A model generated the notes under the pieces. That model searched no databases, was not told the origin of the DNA, and saw only the letters and a list, made by a program, of their open reading frames with translations. From the NCBI GenBank assembly GCA_012274445.1, contig JAAROD010000044.1, forward strand, positions 248,001-312,000: DNA of 64,000 bases, given 5' to 3'. The stretch comes from Sclerotiophoma versabilis (taxonomy: Eukaryota > Ascomycota > Dothideomycetes > Pleosporales > Didymellaceae). Positions 22,993-33,150 of this stretch are shown one piece after another. A program made the translations under genes and the position numbers. Numbering within the stretch: the first letter of the stretch is position 1; every line of letters starts with the position of its first letter.

Positions 22993-25759
22993 ATGAACGG
23001 CATGCAGCGCTTTCTCAGCCGTCGCGAGAAGCACCAAGCTGAGAAGCGCAAGTCAAAGGAAGCTGCCCGCAACAAAGTACGCCCTATTTCTGCCATGTCT
23101 TTTACTCCCTTGCTCTGTCCCGCCTGCGATATACCTTCTCGAGACTGGCAGTACCATCACCGACAGTCCTCCTCCAGCCTCGAGGCGCTGTAGCACAAGC
23201 TTCCCTCTGCAATGCGCACTACCGCGGAGGACAGTCTCCTATTCTTACACACACCATGTCGCGCATTGTTTACTGCTGAATTCACTCAAATCTCAACTCT
23301 CGACTCGTCTGACAATCTACTGCAACAGTCAAAGTCCGGCCAGCCGGTATCCTCCGACCTGTACAAGATATTCACAAACGAAGACTCCAAGACGACCGTC
23401 GACAAGGATGCCTCTAAGAACGTGCGTTTGGAGCCAGGAGATATCTTGGCGTAGCGCTGACCGTCACAGGTCACAATGCTGCTTTCACGGCTGCAGGGTG
23501 CAGGCATCACAAGGCTAGGAAAGGAGCAGGCCGAGCACGCAATGGAATGGTACCCCGATGATATCGACAAAGCGTACGACATCTTAGTCCTCGCCAATGA
23601 ATCCATCGAGGGCGAGCTGAAGGACTACGATCCCAATGTCAACATGGTAGGAGCGATCAACAGGAACATGGTTACATGTTATTTAGACGCTCTGCTTTTC
23701 GCCATGTTTGCAAGATTGGATGCCTTTGAAGCGATGTTGTACGACAACTTTGACGATGAGCCAAGGAAGAAGCTTGCAGCCATACTGAGACTATGGGTGA
23801 ATCTACTAAGGACTGGGCGACTCATCAAAGTCGAACTTGTACGTATGGGAGGCATCCCAAAGGATCTACGCTAACACCCTGTCAGACGAAGCACCTGCAA
23901 GATGCCCTGGCAGAGTGTGGGTGGGAAGATGCCGCCAAAGTATGTCAACAAGATGCCTCTGAAGCCTTTACCTTCATCACCGGCGCTCTCGAACTACCAC
24001 TACTCACTCTGAAGATGGACATCTACCACACTGGCCGAGAAGACAAGGAAGACGACCACAAGTTCGTCAACGAGCGATTGCTGGAAGTAGCCATTCCAGA
24101 GCAGCAAGGCGAAGGCGTCATCACCCTGGAAGATTGTTTGGAGACATACTTCAACAATCGAATCGAAGTCAAACGCTTCTTGCAGCGACAAAACACGATA
24201 GGATCAGTAAGATCTGCAGATCGTGAGACAGCGGACCGAGACCCAGAGAAGAACGAGACCATTCATGTGGAAAGTGTTGAGCTGTCGGGTCCAGAGTCAC
24301 CGATGGTGGCCACTCCGGTAACCGTGGTACCAGCTAGTCCTTTGACGCCTGTGCGGCCGTCTCTTGAGGGACGCCGGCGGGCGGACAGTATCTTCAGCCA
24401 AAGGTTTAAGAACACAGAGGATAGGAAGTTTGACGAAAAGAAGCATTTAGATGATATGTGGAACAACAGCTCCACCGGGCGGCCACGGTCAGCATCGCTC
24501 CTTAGAAAGGAGGTTTTGATGCCCGCCTGGCAGTTCTTCAGTCTTATTCGTAGGTTTCCCTCGACCATGTGATGGTTGTGACTAACACTATTGCAGCCTG
24601 GTACACGGACAATGTTCCCAGTACAGACGCTCAGGTTGCAGCGCACTTCTCAGCTCGACGCCCTGTCCTTGGAATCTGTTTGAAGCGCTACTCTATGACT
24701 TTGAACGGTGCACCAAAACGTCTCAATACCTACATCGATATTCCGCTCGAGATTGCCTTGCCACATTTTGTCTCGGACGACCGATTGACAGAGGAAGGTC
24801 CGCTTTTTGGGAACTTCAAGCTGGTGTTACAGTCGGTGGTCTGCCATCGTGGTGTGTCAGTCGATTCTGGGCACTACATCTCACTAATCCGCGCAAATTC
24901 GCATGAGCAATCGAACACTTCACAATCTGAGGATGATGATGACACGGGAGCTTGGTTGCGATTCGACGATTTATCAAACCCTCGAGTTACCGACGTTGAC
25001 ATCAAACGAGCGTTGCGGGAAGAGTCGCCGTACCTCTTGTTCTACCAGGTTCAGCCCATAGATGAAGAACTAGCATCGAGAGGCGATCCTCCCACCTACG
25101 CCGAAGCGCAGAACGGAGCGATCTCATCTGTCCCGTCTAGGGAGACGCTCATCTCCTCGCCGGAAGCTGGTGCCACAGATGCAGAAAGTGGCAGCGAAGG
25201 GGACAAGGTGAGGCCAGTGGACGTGCATCCTGATCCACTGATCTCAGACGAACCGGTCGGTCGCGCCAGCATGTCCAGCAATCGACGTAGCAGCGTGGCG
25301 TTTGACGACCTTGAAAGCTTGTCGCGCGGTCGAACTCAACCTCCCACCCCCGCCGACGAGTCGAAGACCGGTTTCTTGTCAGCTTCACGCCGTGGTTCAA
25401 GGACCTGGCTAGGTGGTACAAAGAGTCGACCAACAAGTCAGAGTGGTGAGGGACGACTGTCGCTAACGCTGTCGAGATTGACGGGTCGCGGCAGCAAAGA
25501 CAAGCTAGTCATCACTGAAGCTGGGGTGACCGAAGACCCAGTCATTGTTATCAACTCTGTCGAAAGCCACGATCATACGCTTCCGGAGGCTAGTAGCCCG
25601 GTCAAAGAGCATAAAGAGTCGACCACCCTCTCGCGTAAGAAGAGTAAAAAAGGGAAGAAAGAACACCATAGAAGCAAGAGTAGGGATGCTCTGAGTGACC
25701 ATCCAGAGAAAAAATACAAAGAAAAGAACCGTCCTGACAGAGAGTGCTCTGTCATGTAA
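22993..25759 (+). CDS. Ubiquitin-specific protease with C-terminal CaaX box
   Basis: Cysteine-type deubiquitinase (USP/C19). Exons 22993-23076, 23329-23421, 23470-23838, 23886-24549 and 24597-25759 give 790 aa with all phases intact. The Cys box reads NRNMVTCYLDALLFAMFA (Cys129), followed by QQDASEAFTFI. The His box reads VDSGHYISLIRA (His496), with WLRFDD near 523-528 supplying the likely third residue. About 75 residues between the boxes are Ser/Pro-rich and probably disordered. The last 250 residues are disordered and become very basic (KKSKKGKKEHHRSKS) before ending in C-S-V-M, a classic prenylation signal. Membrane attachment is therefore inferred. Intron 1 is 252 bp, long for this genome, and may hide an alternative start. 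Confidence 0.93.
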
Positions 25760-26455
25760 GAAGCTGGGAGGGTTGTATATTGGAGTTGGAGCGGTCTTTA
25801 TATTTGTTTCTCGCATAGCATTGCATCACTTTGTTGGTAGACTGCCTGAGCGCAGGTATCTCGAAGACCGTTGATTTCTTTAGCGAGGCGTTTGGTAGGT
25901 ATACGCATGAGTGTCTGGGAGTTTCTCTGTCTGTGAAGAGCATAATGTGGAGGCTTAGGAGGCCAGCTATAGCATAGAGAGATACCCGCAGCCTTTTCAA
26001 GGCTCAAATCGAGGCTGCTTGGGTCTCACGAAGATCACTGTTCTGTCGTGCTCCTCAATCACAGATGGACTTTGAAATTATTGATCAAAGGCGCAGGCAG
26101 TTTGAAGCTAGAAAGTCGCTCTCTCACAACCACCATCCCTGAGCCTGCAGGTCGTATTCCAGCGGTGTCGTTGCTTGGCCATAATCTTATTGTTTGCTGG
26201 CTACAGACTTGTCCGGGGAAGGCGTTAGACGCCTCTAGAACAGATGTAGTCGTATTGGGCTAGGAGCCGAGCACCGCGGCTTGGAAGGTGGCCTTTCGCA
26301 GTGCCGCTAGGGACAGGCAATCCCACCACAAAAGTCAACGCACCCTTCTCTCCCACGCTGTCCCCGCGCCGCATATATACTTCCCGGTCCTCACGCGACG
26401 TCGTTGAATTACTCGCAGCTCACTCACCTCGCGACGAACAGTCTCAACTCCCACA
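25760..26455. other. Intergenic, pho88 promoter
   Basis: About 700 bp. A TATA-like CATATATAC lies near 26372, about 85 bp before the pho88 start. No other feature was recognised. Confidence 0.4.
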
Positions 26456-27207
26456 ATGGCTATCTCTCCTCAAATGTACGTCATTCGACACCCTGCCTCG
26501 AGGACAAATTGCTAACAAGTTGCGCAGCTCCAACCTGGTCATCATCCTGTATGTCCCGTCGCATGCGCGCTTTCACGCGACTCGAATCTGACAGCAATTA
26601 GGGGGTTCATGCAGATCTCCAAGAAGATCCCATTTGATGACCCGAACGTGCTGAACGGCGTGCGCGCGCTGTACATTGTGTCCAACATCATCATCGCCGC
26701 CATCTACTTCTACGTGCAGATGCAGATCAACAAGAAGAATGGTGCGTCACGGGAGAGCTTAAACACAGCCAGGCTTCAGCCTCGTTGAGAGCGGCAAGCT
26801 GACACAACGCAGACATGACCGTCGTCAAGTACGTCGAGCCCGCTCCCATGGGTTCCGGCGAGGAGCCCAAGTTCGTCGCAACCACCGTCAAGGCCTACGA
26901 TTTGCAGCAACTGCGCGCCCTCTTCAAGGGCCAGATGATGGGTGTTGGCATGATGGCCTTCATGCACCTTTACATGAAGTACACCAACCCGCTCCTCATC
27001 CAGTCCATTATCCCCCTCAAGGGTGCTTTCGAGGGCAACCTCATCAAGGTCCACCTCTTCGGCCAGCCCGCGACCGGCGAGCTTGCTCGCCCATGGAAGG
27101 CGGCTGGCGGCTTCATGGGTGCTATGCAGGGTGGTGAGATCAAGACCGACAAGAAGAGCATTGAGGCTGCTGAGCGTGCCGGCCGTGGTGGCGTCAAGGA
27201 CGAGTAA
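26456..27207 (+). CDS. pho88: Pho88/Snd3 ER membrane protein
   Basis: ER membrane protein. In yeast, Pho88 (Snd3) belongs to the SRP-independent SND targeting route and was first found through phosphate transport. Four exons: 26456-26475 (20 nt), 26528-26548 (21 nt), 26602-26741 and 26813-27207, giving 191 aa (yeast 188). The spliced start reads MAISPQISNLVIILGFMQIS, and only splicing of the two tiny exons produces this hydrophobic N-terminus. A second membrane segment (LYIVSNIIIAAIYFYVQM) ends exon 3. Exon 4 has the conserved AYDLQQLRALFKGQMMG and a third hydrophobic stretch. The C-terminus is charged. Recognition is strong. Confidence 0.95.
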
Positions 27208-28158
27208 GCGTTTGCCTTTTCCCAAGCATAAGGCATACATGGGTGGTCGAAACGATCACTGCTTGTTTTTCGGCGGCACAGGGCGTTCACAGACCGATTG
27301 ATTGTACAATATTGGAAAAAGTCATTTGTTACATTCATCACGAGAAGCTCGAGTGAGATTCCTACCATTGGGTGTTAACCGAGCAGACACTGTTTCCGCA
27401 CGTCGCAGTCGCAAGATCAACTGACGACACGCAGTTTCTTTAAGCTAGAACAACTGTACTCCCAACTATCGCGTACGATCCGAGCGACCCTACAGATCCC
27501 ACTGAAGTTACGCACCCAACGGCGGGAAATCGACGATTTGCTAACGACGCGAGATAACCACATTTGACCTCTTCATCAAGACCTTTGCTTTGTCGCAGTC
27601 GCACCATCCACATCCTAGTCACCTCAACCTTCTTGTTCATATCTCTTAACGCTTTTTCTACTTCTAATCACAACGCTGCATCCTAATCCTCATACCCCTC
27701 TCCCTCCAAATGCACGTCATCACCCAGCGTACTGCCCCTCCTTGATCGCCCGCTGCGCGCATCCACACCCCGCTCCTCTGCCATGCTACGACTCGGCGCG
27801 CTTCAGCCTCTGATCCGCTTGATTGAGACTCGATGCCAGACGTGCGTTGAGCTCGGGATGTGCACGTTGTGATGTGTGGTGGAGCGGCTGTTTGAATCTC
27901 GCGAGTGGTGAGGAGACAGCGGGAGGAGGTGTAGGTGGGCAGTGCTGATGCATAAGCTTCGAGGAAGGGATGGTAGTTCGTGCAGTTAAGGTTGAGGTAA
28001 GAGGACGATGATTACAGATGACGCAATTGTAATGACAGCTTTCCATTCAAGATGCAAGAAGCGCGTTTATATATATTCTCTAAAAACACCTGTGCCTGAT
28101 TCCCACACAAAGCAACCCCTTGAATCTAGCAAGTACTTGACAGGGGTTCAAGGGAAAC
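27208..28158. other. Intergenic, about 950 bp, convergent
   Basis: Lies between the 3' ends of pho88 (+) and the next minus-strand gene. C/T-rich on the plus strand. Only short frames without recognisable domains are present, and no RNA gene was recognised. Confidence 0.4.
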
Positions 28159-28968
28159 TCACAGCTTCGCCACAAGAAGCTCCTCAACCGCAATCTCGCT
28201 CGTCATGAGAATACACGTATCCCTCAGACTCCCCACTCTATACCTATGATTCACCTCCTGATAATCCCGACTAGCCAGCATATCCCTAAAATGCTCAATA
28301 CTTGGATAATGCGCCAGGGCAATCTCGTCCCAATCGCCATCCTGCTTCTCCGTCCGCCCATGCACGCCCGTTACGTTTCCAACTATCTTTGCGTTGCCGC
28401 CGTGCCGTGCGCCTATGCTCGCTGCAAATGCAGCGCCGTACTTGAGATAGTCGGCTTTCATCCCGGGATTGAAGGCGAGGAGGTTGAACATGGATACTGC
28501 GCGTTTGCCTGCTTTGCCGCCGTGGGTGATGAATTCGTCGATCCACGTGTTTAGCTCCGAGGAGAGTTCGAGGTCCTGACTTGATTGCGTGGTTTCTTTC
28601 TTCGTGCTTGGGCTGCTGGGTGGGGGGATTGTTGCTGGGTCGGGATGGAGGAGCTTTCTGTTGGTTTCGGAGAAGTTAACGACTAGCCGTGAAGGTACGC
28701 CGGCTGTAATGCTCCAGTGGTGTTCGACTTGTTTTGCAATGTCACTGGGGAGGTTGTCGGTGCTGGGGAGAATGAGAAGGATGTCCCATTTTATGTTACG
28801 GGCAAGGAGGTGTTCGGTGGAGATTTTGGTGGGTAATATGATCCATCGAAGCACGCGAGAGACTACAAGCGGCTTGATGGTGCTGGATTTGAGGGTTGAT
28901 AGGAAGGTAGAGAGGGGGTTGGGAGTGGTGTTGTGGAGGGCGAGGAGGTGGAGGGTGCAGAGCGGCAT
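28159..28968 (-). CDS. Conserved fungal protein, dimeric alpha/beta-barrel-like
   Basis: Single-exon gene of 269 aa. The preferred start is the ATG at 28968, because MPLCTLHLLAL begins a likely beta strand. An in-frame ATG at 29052 would add 28 residues. The second half (SMFNLLAFNPGMKADYLKYG, VTGVHGRTEKQDGDWDEIALAHY, then EHFRDMLASRDYQEVNHRY) has the spacing of DUF1330 or EthD-like small ferredoxin-fold proteins: a strand, a helix with paired Tyr, then a conserved ASxxYQ near the end. The N-terminal half repeats similar features weakly, so an internally duplicated barrel is possible. No catalytic function can be assigned. Confidence 0.7.
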   Translation of the reverse strand: MPLCTLHLLALHNTTPNPLSTFLSTLKSSTIKPLVVSRVLRWIILPTKISTEHLLARNIKWDILLILPSTDNLPSDIAKQVEHHWSITAGVPSRLVVNFSETNRKLLHPDPATIPPPSSPSTKKETTQSSQDLELSSELNTWIDEFITHGGKAGKRAVSMFNLLAFNPGMKADYLKYGAAFAASIGARHGGNAKIVGNVTGVHGRTEKQDGDWDEIALAHYPSIEHFRDMLASRDYQEVNHRYRVGSLRDTCILMTSEIAVEELLVAKL

Positions 28969-29188
28969 TGTTTTTGGTGGGTCAAACGTGAAGTAGAGAA
29001 TCTTGGTTGACTTGTATTTTCGGTCCGAACCAGGAGAGATGATATGAAGCATATGAGATGCACTCTAGATGGATGGTTAGTCTGGATGACGTAAGGCTGC
29101 GGCTGCATGCCGAGGTAGAACAGGAGGGGCAGAAGGTGGTTATCATCTATCAATGCGACTGAAGTTTATATGATCATTATACAGGTCA

Positions 29189-30435
29189 TCATTCGTTCTC
29201 TCCGTCCTGCTCATCGTCGCCTTTCTCAGATGCCTTGCCTTTTTCCGAGATAGCATCGTCATCTGTGGCAGCGACGGGAAACGACAAATGTTTCCAATCT
29301 TCAATCTGGACAACGTTAGTAACTCAGCAAAGGTGTGGTTATCACATCCATTTACTCACCTCCTCTGTGATACTCTTCAACCGGTCACGAATACTGTCTA
29401 CAGCATAGCTTCCCAAGATTAACCGCAAGGGCGGATAGCTGCAACGCCCTAGCTGCCATACTAGTTCAGCACTCTTCACGGCGCTCACGGGCTGTCTGTC
29501 ATTCAGCCATTGCACCATTCGTCTTGCGTGCTGAGCGGGGCTTGTTAGGTTTGCGTACGGCTCGCTAGGATTCGGTTTGACTGAGAAGTGGCCGTATCGT
29601 TTGGGCTTTGGAGGTCCTGCACCAGGCGTGACCGGATAGCCAGAAGGAACAATATTGTCGTCTGGTTCGTCGAGCCTTACGTGACCAGGCTCAACGAGCG
29701 TTGCCTTGATGTTGAAGGCGTCGATCTCGTAGAGCATAGATTCAATGAGACCTTCGACAGCATACTTGGTCGCACAATAGGGACCAAGTCCCGGGACGCC
29801 GAGTGATCCAGCTGTGGAGGAGAAAATGAGATAGCGACCGGCGTTCTGTTGGCGGAAGTAGGGTAGTGAGAGCTGAATGATGTGGAGAGTGCCGAGGAAG
29901 TTGGTGCTGAATTGGTTGCGCAGGTCGTAATCATCCTGGTCTTCGCAGGCACCAATGACACCGTAGCCCGTGCTGTTCACGATGACGTCCATCCTGCCCC
30001 AATGCTCGATACTTCTCTTCAGCACGTAATCCACTGTTTCTCTTACTCGTACATCGCACAGCAGGCCCAGGCAGCGGCTGTCTTGCCACTCTTGCATCTG
30101 CTCAGGCGTGTTTTGATGAGTCCATCCTACAGCGGTGCATTCATCACCATGAGCAAGAATGGCCCGAACAAGTGAGCGTCCAATGTGACCGGTAGCTCCA
30201 AAGACCTGCGTGTTGCTCGATCAGCTATTGCGCGCGTTGCAACAGAGGAGGCGCATACTATCCATACTACGCGCTTGGGCGGAATGCTCTCAGACGGAGG
30301 TTCGCATGCTGCGGGCAATCGCAGGTCAGGATTCTGGATGGCAGCGCCCGGTGACAGGCTCTGGCTGGCGGCATCAAAGTCCATAGAGGGAGGGCTGCTG
30401 TGATGTGCGATGTTGATGTTGATGCGGGGAGCCAA
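29189..30435 (-). CDS. Short-chain dehydrogenase/reductase
   Basis: NAD(P)-dependent SDR. Exons 30435-30259, 30205-29360 and 29305-29189 (donors GTATGC and GTGAGT) give 379 aa. The Rossmann motif appears only after splicing: VVWIVFGATGHIGRSLVRA crosses the first junction. Later motifs are CDVRVRETVDYV, NSTGYGVIG (NAG-like), FSSTAGSLGVPG and the catalytic YCATKYAVEGL (YxxxK). The frame through LVEPGHVRLDEP matches classical SDRs. The first 50 residues are Pro/Ser-rich and not part of the fold. The third exon adds IEDWKHLSFPV, as in many fungal SDRs of this kind, and an acidic tail. The substrate is unknown. Confidence 0.92.
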
Positions 30436-30675
30436 TGGACGGGAGGGCTAAGATGCACCGATGTCCGGCCGGATCCCAATCAGATCAGCGCAGGGCAAGA
30501 AAGTGTGTGAGTTGCTGAAGGTAGGAGACTCGCTGTTTCCTTGCTGTGGAACGAGGAGGTGTTCGGCAGACTTCAGATAAGATTCAGGCCTCTGTAGCTG
30601 CGGCGCCAGTTGTTTGGGTTAGATCTGTTGGCAGTCGGTGCTGCTCGTACAATGAGGCTCTTCGTAGCGTCTCGT

Positions 30676-30963
30676 TCAACGCAAGATGAAACGGCGTTCG
30701 TCGAGCAGGAAGCGCACGCCGTCGATGAACATCTGGATTGGAAAGGCGTCTTTGCGGTTCATGAAGTTGCTGACGAGGATGAAGAAGAGGACGAAGACAT
30801 CCAGGTGGAGTGGTGAGGAGAGGAAGAAGTGGTAGGCCAGGAACAGGAAGGCCTGAGCGCGGTATCTGCCTCTGATGGAGCAGACGACCCTGGCTGCTTT
30901 GGCGGCGCGTGCAGGATCGACTCGATGGGCCTTGTAGATGACGACTCTGGAGAAGCTGGCCAT
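30676..30963 (-). CDS. Small membrane protein, divergent from mmm1
   Basis: A 95-aa frame reading from an ATG at 30963; an in-frame ATG at 31027 would add 21 residues. It has a basic N-terminal part (FSRVVIYKAHRVDPARAAKA), two closely spaced hydrophobic stretches (YRAQAFLFLAYHFFL and LDVFVLFFILVSNFM) and a charged end (VRFLLDERRFILR). Charge and hydrophobic pattern look like a real hairpin membrane protein. It lies head-to-head with mmm1, about 190 bp from the Mmm1 ATG. I do not recognise the family. A longer product through an unseen 3' intron is possible, because the frame stops abruptly at 30676. Confidence 0.5.
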   Translation of the reverse strand: MASFSRVVIYKAHRVDPARAAKAARVVCSIRGRYRAQAFLFLAYHFFLSSPLHLDVFVLFFILVSNFMNRKDAFPIQMFIDGVRFLLDERRFILR

Positions 30964-31154
30964 GTATGGGAGAATGCTGGGGAAGCGTGGACAAGCAGTC
31001 GGGGCGCAGGGCGAATGCACATGCATGGAGCTTATCGATAGAGGCGGACCCCTGCGTGTGAGGTGCCGCCGCGCCTCAGCAGTGACGTGTGGAGCACGGG
31101 GGCCCGATTGTCCAGCACACGATGTGTCTGCGGTAGCACGACGCAAAGTCGACC
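30964..31154. promoter_or_regulatory. Candidate bidirectional promoter
   Basis: A GC-rich 190-bp gap between two divergent ATGs (30963 minus, 31155 plus). No TATA box is obvious. Shared control of mmm1 and the small membrane protein is inferred only from layout. Confidence 0.35.
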
Positions 31155-32728
31155 ATGGCCAAAGCAGCCCCGACGCCCATGGCCTCGCCCCCGCCGGTGA
31201 TGCAGGGCGCTTCCTCGTGAGCACTGCGCCCCGCCCTGTGAACGCGACTGACCGCGGCAGACTGTCGTTCACGCAGGGCTTCTTGCTGGGCCAGTTCTCG
31301 ATTGCGCTGCTCATCTTCTTCTTCATCAAGTTCTTCATCTTCGGCGAGCCTCCGTCTGCAGACGAGCGCGCGCTGCACCTCAACTCGCTGCGGCGCGCGC
31401 GCACCCTCGCCCACCAGCAGTCGCTGCACTCGCTCAAGCAGCGCACGCGCTCCAACTCGACCACCACGCCGGCCCTGCGCCACAAGCACTCGCGCAGCAT
31501 CATCAAGAAGGGCGAGGAGAGCAGGGGCGGGCCGAGCATCGCCACCATTCTTGCAAAGACGTACTACAATGTCCAGGGCCACCAGCCGGAGAGCCTGGAC
31601 TGGTTCAATGTCCTCATTGCACAGACGATTGCCCAGCTGCGGGCTGACGCGCGACAAGACGATGCCGTCCTGACCTCTCTGACCGACGTCCTCAACTCGG
31701 GCAGCAAGCCCGACTGGATCGGCGAGATCCGCGTGACCGAGATAGCGCTGGGCGACGAGTTCCCCATCTTCAGCAACTGCAGAGTCATGCCCGCCGAGGA
31801 CGGCTTCTGGTACGGGCCCGGCACCACGGGCGACAGCGAAGGCCGCCTGCAGGCACGCATGGACGTCGACCTGAGCGATGTCATCACCATCGGCATCGAG
31901 ACCACGCTCAACCTCAACTGGCCCAAGCCCTTGTCCGCCGTCCTCCCCGTCGCCCTGGCTGTGACCGTCGTCCGCTTCTCCGGCACCCTCGCAATGTCCT
32001 TCATCCCGTCTTCCTCCCCACCCTCGGCAACCGCAGCCACGCCCAGCCCAACGTCGCACTCGCACTCGCACCGCGACAACTCAACCCCCTCCGACCCTGC
32101 GCGCCCCTCGACAGCCTCCTCCAACCCGTCAGCCGCCGCCAGCCCCACCCCGCACCGCCCGACAACCCTCGCCTTCACCTTCCTCGACGACTACCGCCTC
32201 GACCTCTCCGTGCGGTCGCTCGTCGGCTCGCGCTCTCGTCTCCAGGACGTGCCCAAGATCGCCCAGCTCATCGAGTCGCGCGTGCACGCCTGGTTCGACG
32301 AGCGCGCCGTCGAGCCGCGCTTCCAGCAAATCTCTCTGCCCTCGTTGTGGCCGCGGAAACACAACACGCGGGGCGGCGCGACCGAGGACGCCGAAGCCGA
32401 GCCCGAGGACGAGGGCATCGACGCCGGGAGCCCGCCGCCGGAAGACGACGTCGCTGTACCCGCTGCAGGGCTGGGACTCGAGGTGCCCGCTGTGCCGTCT
32501 GCGGGGCAAACGTTGGAGGAGCGGATCGAGGCCGAGGGTGCCATGTTGAGGGAGGCCGAGATGCGGGCTGGCGAGCGCAAGGCAACGCGCAGGGGGGACG
32601 AGGGGATGAGGTGGAGAGGAGACGCAAACCAGGCGCGAGAAGATGCAAGTCGACCGTCGGCGCCGAGTCGACTTAAAAGTGCACATTACAGCGGCCAGAA
32701 GGGCATGCCTGGAGCCATGCTCGAATAG
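31155..32728 (+). CDS. mmm1: ERMES subunit Mmm1 (SMP domain, ER membrane)
   Basis: ER-anchored subunit of the ER-mitochondria encounter structure, which tethers the two organelles and moves phospholipids. Exons 31155-31216 and 31261-32728 give 509 aa. The 44-bp intron (GTGAGC donor, CTGACC branch, GGCAG acceptor) joins an ATG to LSFTQGFLLGQ, the conserved family start. Without it the frame upstream of that motif has no plausible start. One transmembrane helix follows (FSIALLIFFFIKFFIFGE, about 30-48). The SMP domain starts near SLDWFNVLIAQTIAQLR and includes LGDEFPIFSNCRV and LDDYRLDLSVRSLVGSRS. A Ser/Pro-rich insert of about 70 residues splits the SMP domain, and the last 120 residues are acidic then basic and disordered. 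Confidence 0.94.
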
Positions 32729-33150
32729 ACCGTATCCTACCAGACCACTGTACGATTAGCGAAGACGTGGGCATAGGTGTATTAGTTAGTATATCACGAG
32801 CAATGTACGAGACACGACTTGACGTGTTGAGATTGATGATTGGTTTTGACACAACACACCATCAAGTAGTGTCTGTTGTATTGCAACTCTCTCCATCCTG
32901 GAGCAGTACTTTCAACAACTGCTCCATCATACCTGAACTCGCGTTGAGGCAGAGGCGTCTCTAATACTGTACACGCTAAGGGCCAAAACAAAAGCCCAGC
33001 ACACTTGGCCGAATCGATACATCTGGGCAACCTTCTCAGACACGTATCTGGCGCAAAAGAACCATCACAGCAACTTTGAGCCACCATGCGCAGCCTCAGA
33101 AGGTTTTATGACTTGCCGCTGTGCCGCAGCAAGCCCGCACACTGACAGCT
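32729..33150. other. Convergent spacer mmm1 / WHIM-like gene
   Basis: About 420 bp between two stop codons, holding the 3' UTRs only. No feature recognised. Confidence 0.4.

Noticed and set aside
22485..22996. Long overlapping frames on both strands between mrpl7 and the USP gene
   Set aside because: High-GC, low-complexity Arg/Pro/Ala translations without domains. They are by-products of the shared GC-rich upstream region.
31076..32686. Long minus-strand frames opposite mmm1
   Set aside because: They mirror the GC-rich, third-position-biased mmm1 coding sequence and contain no conserved motif.
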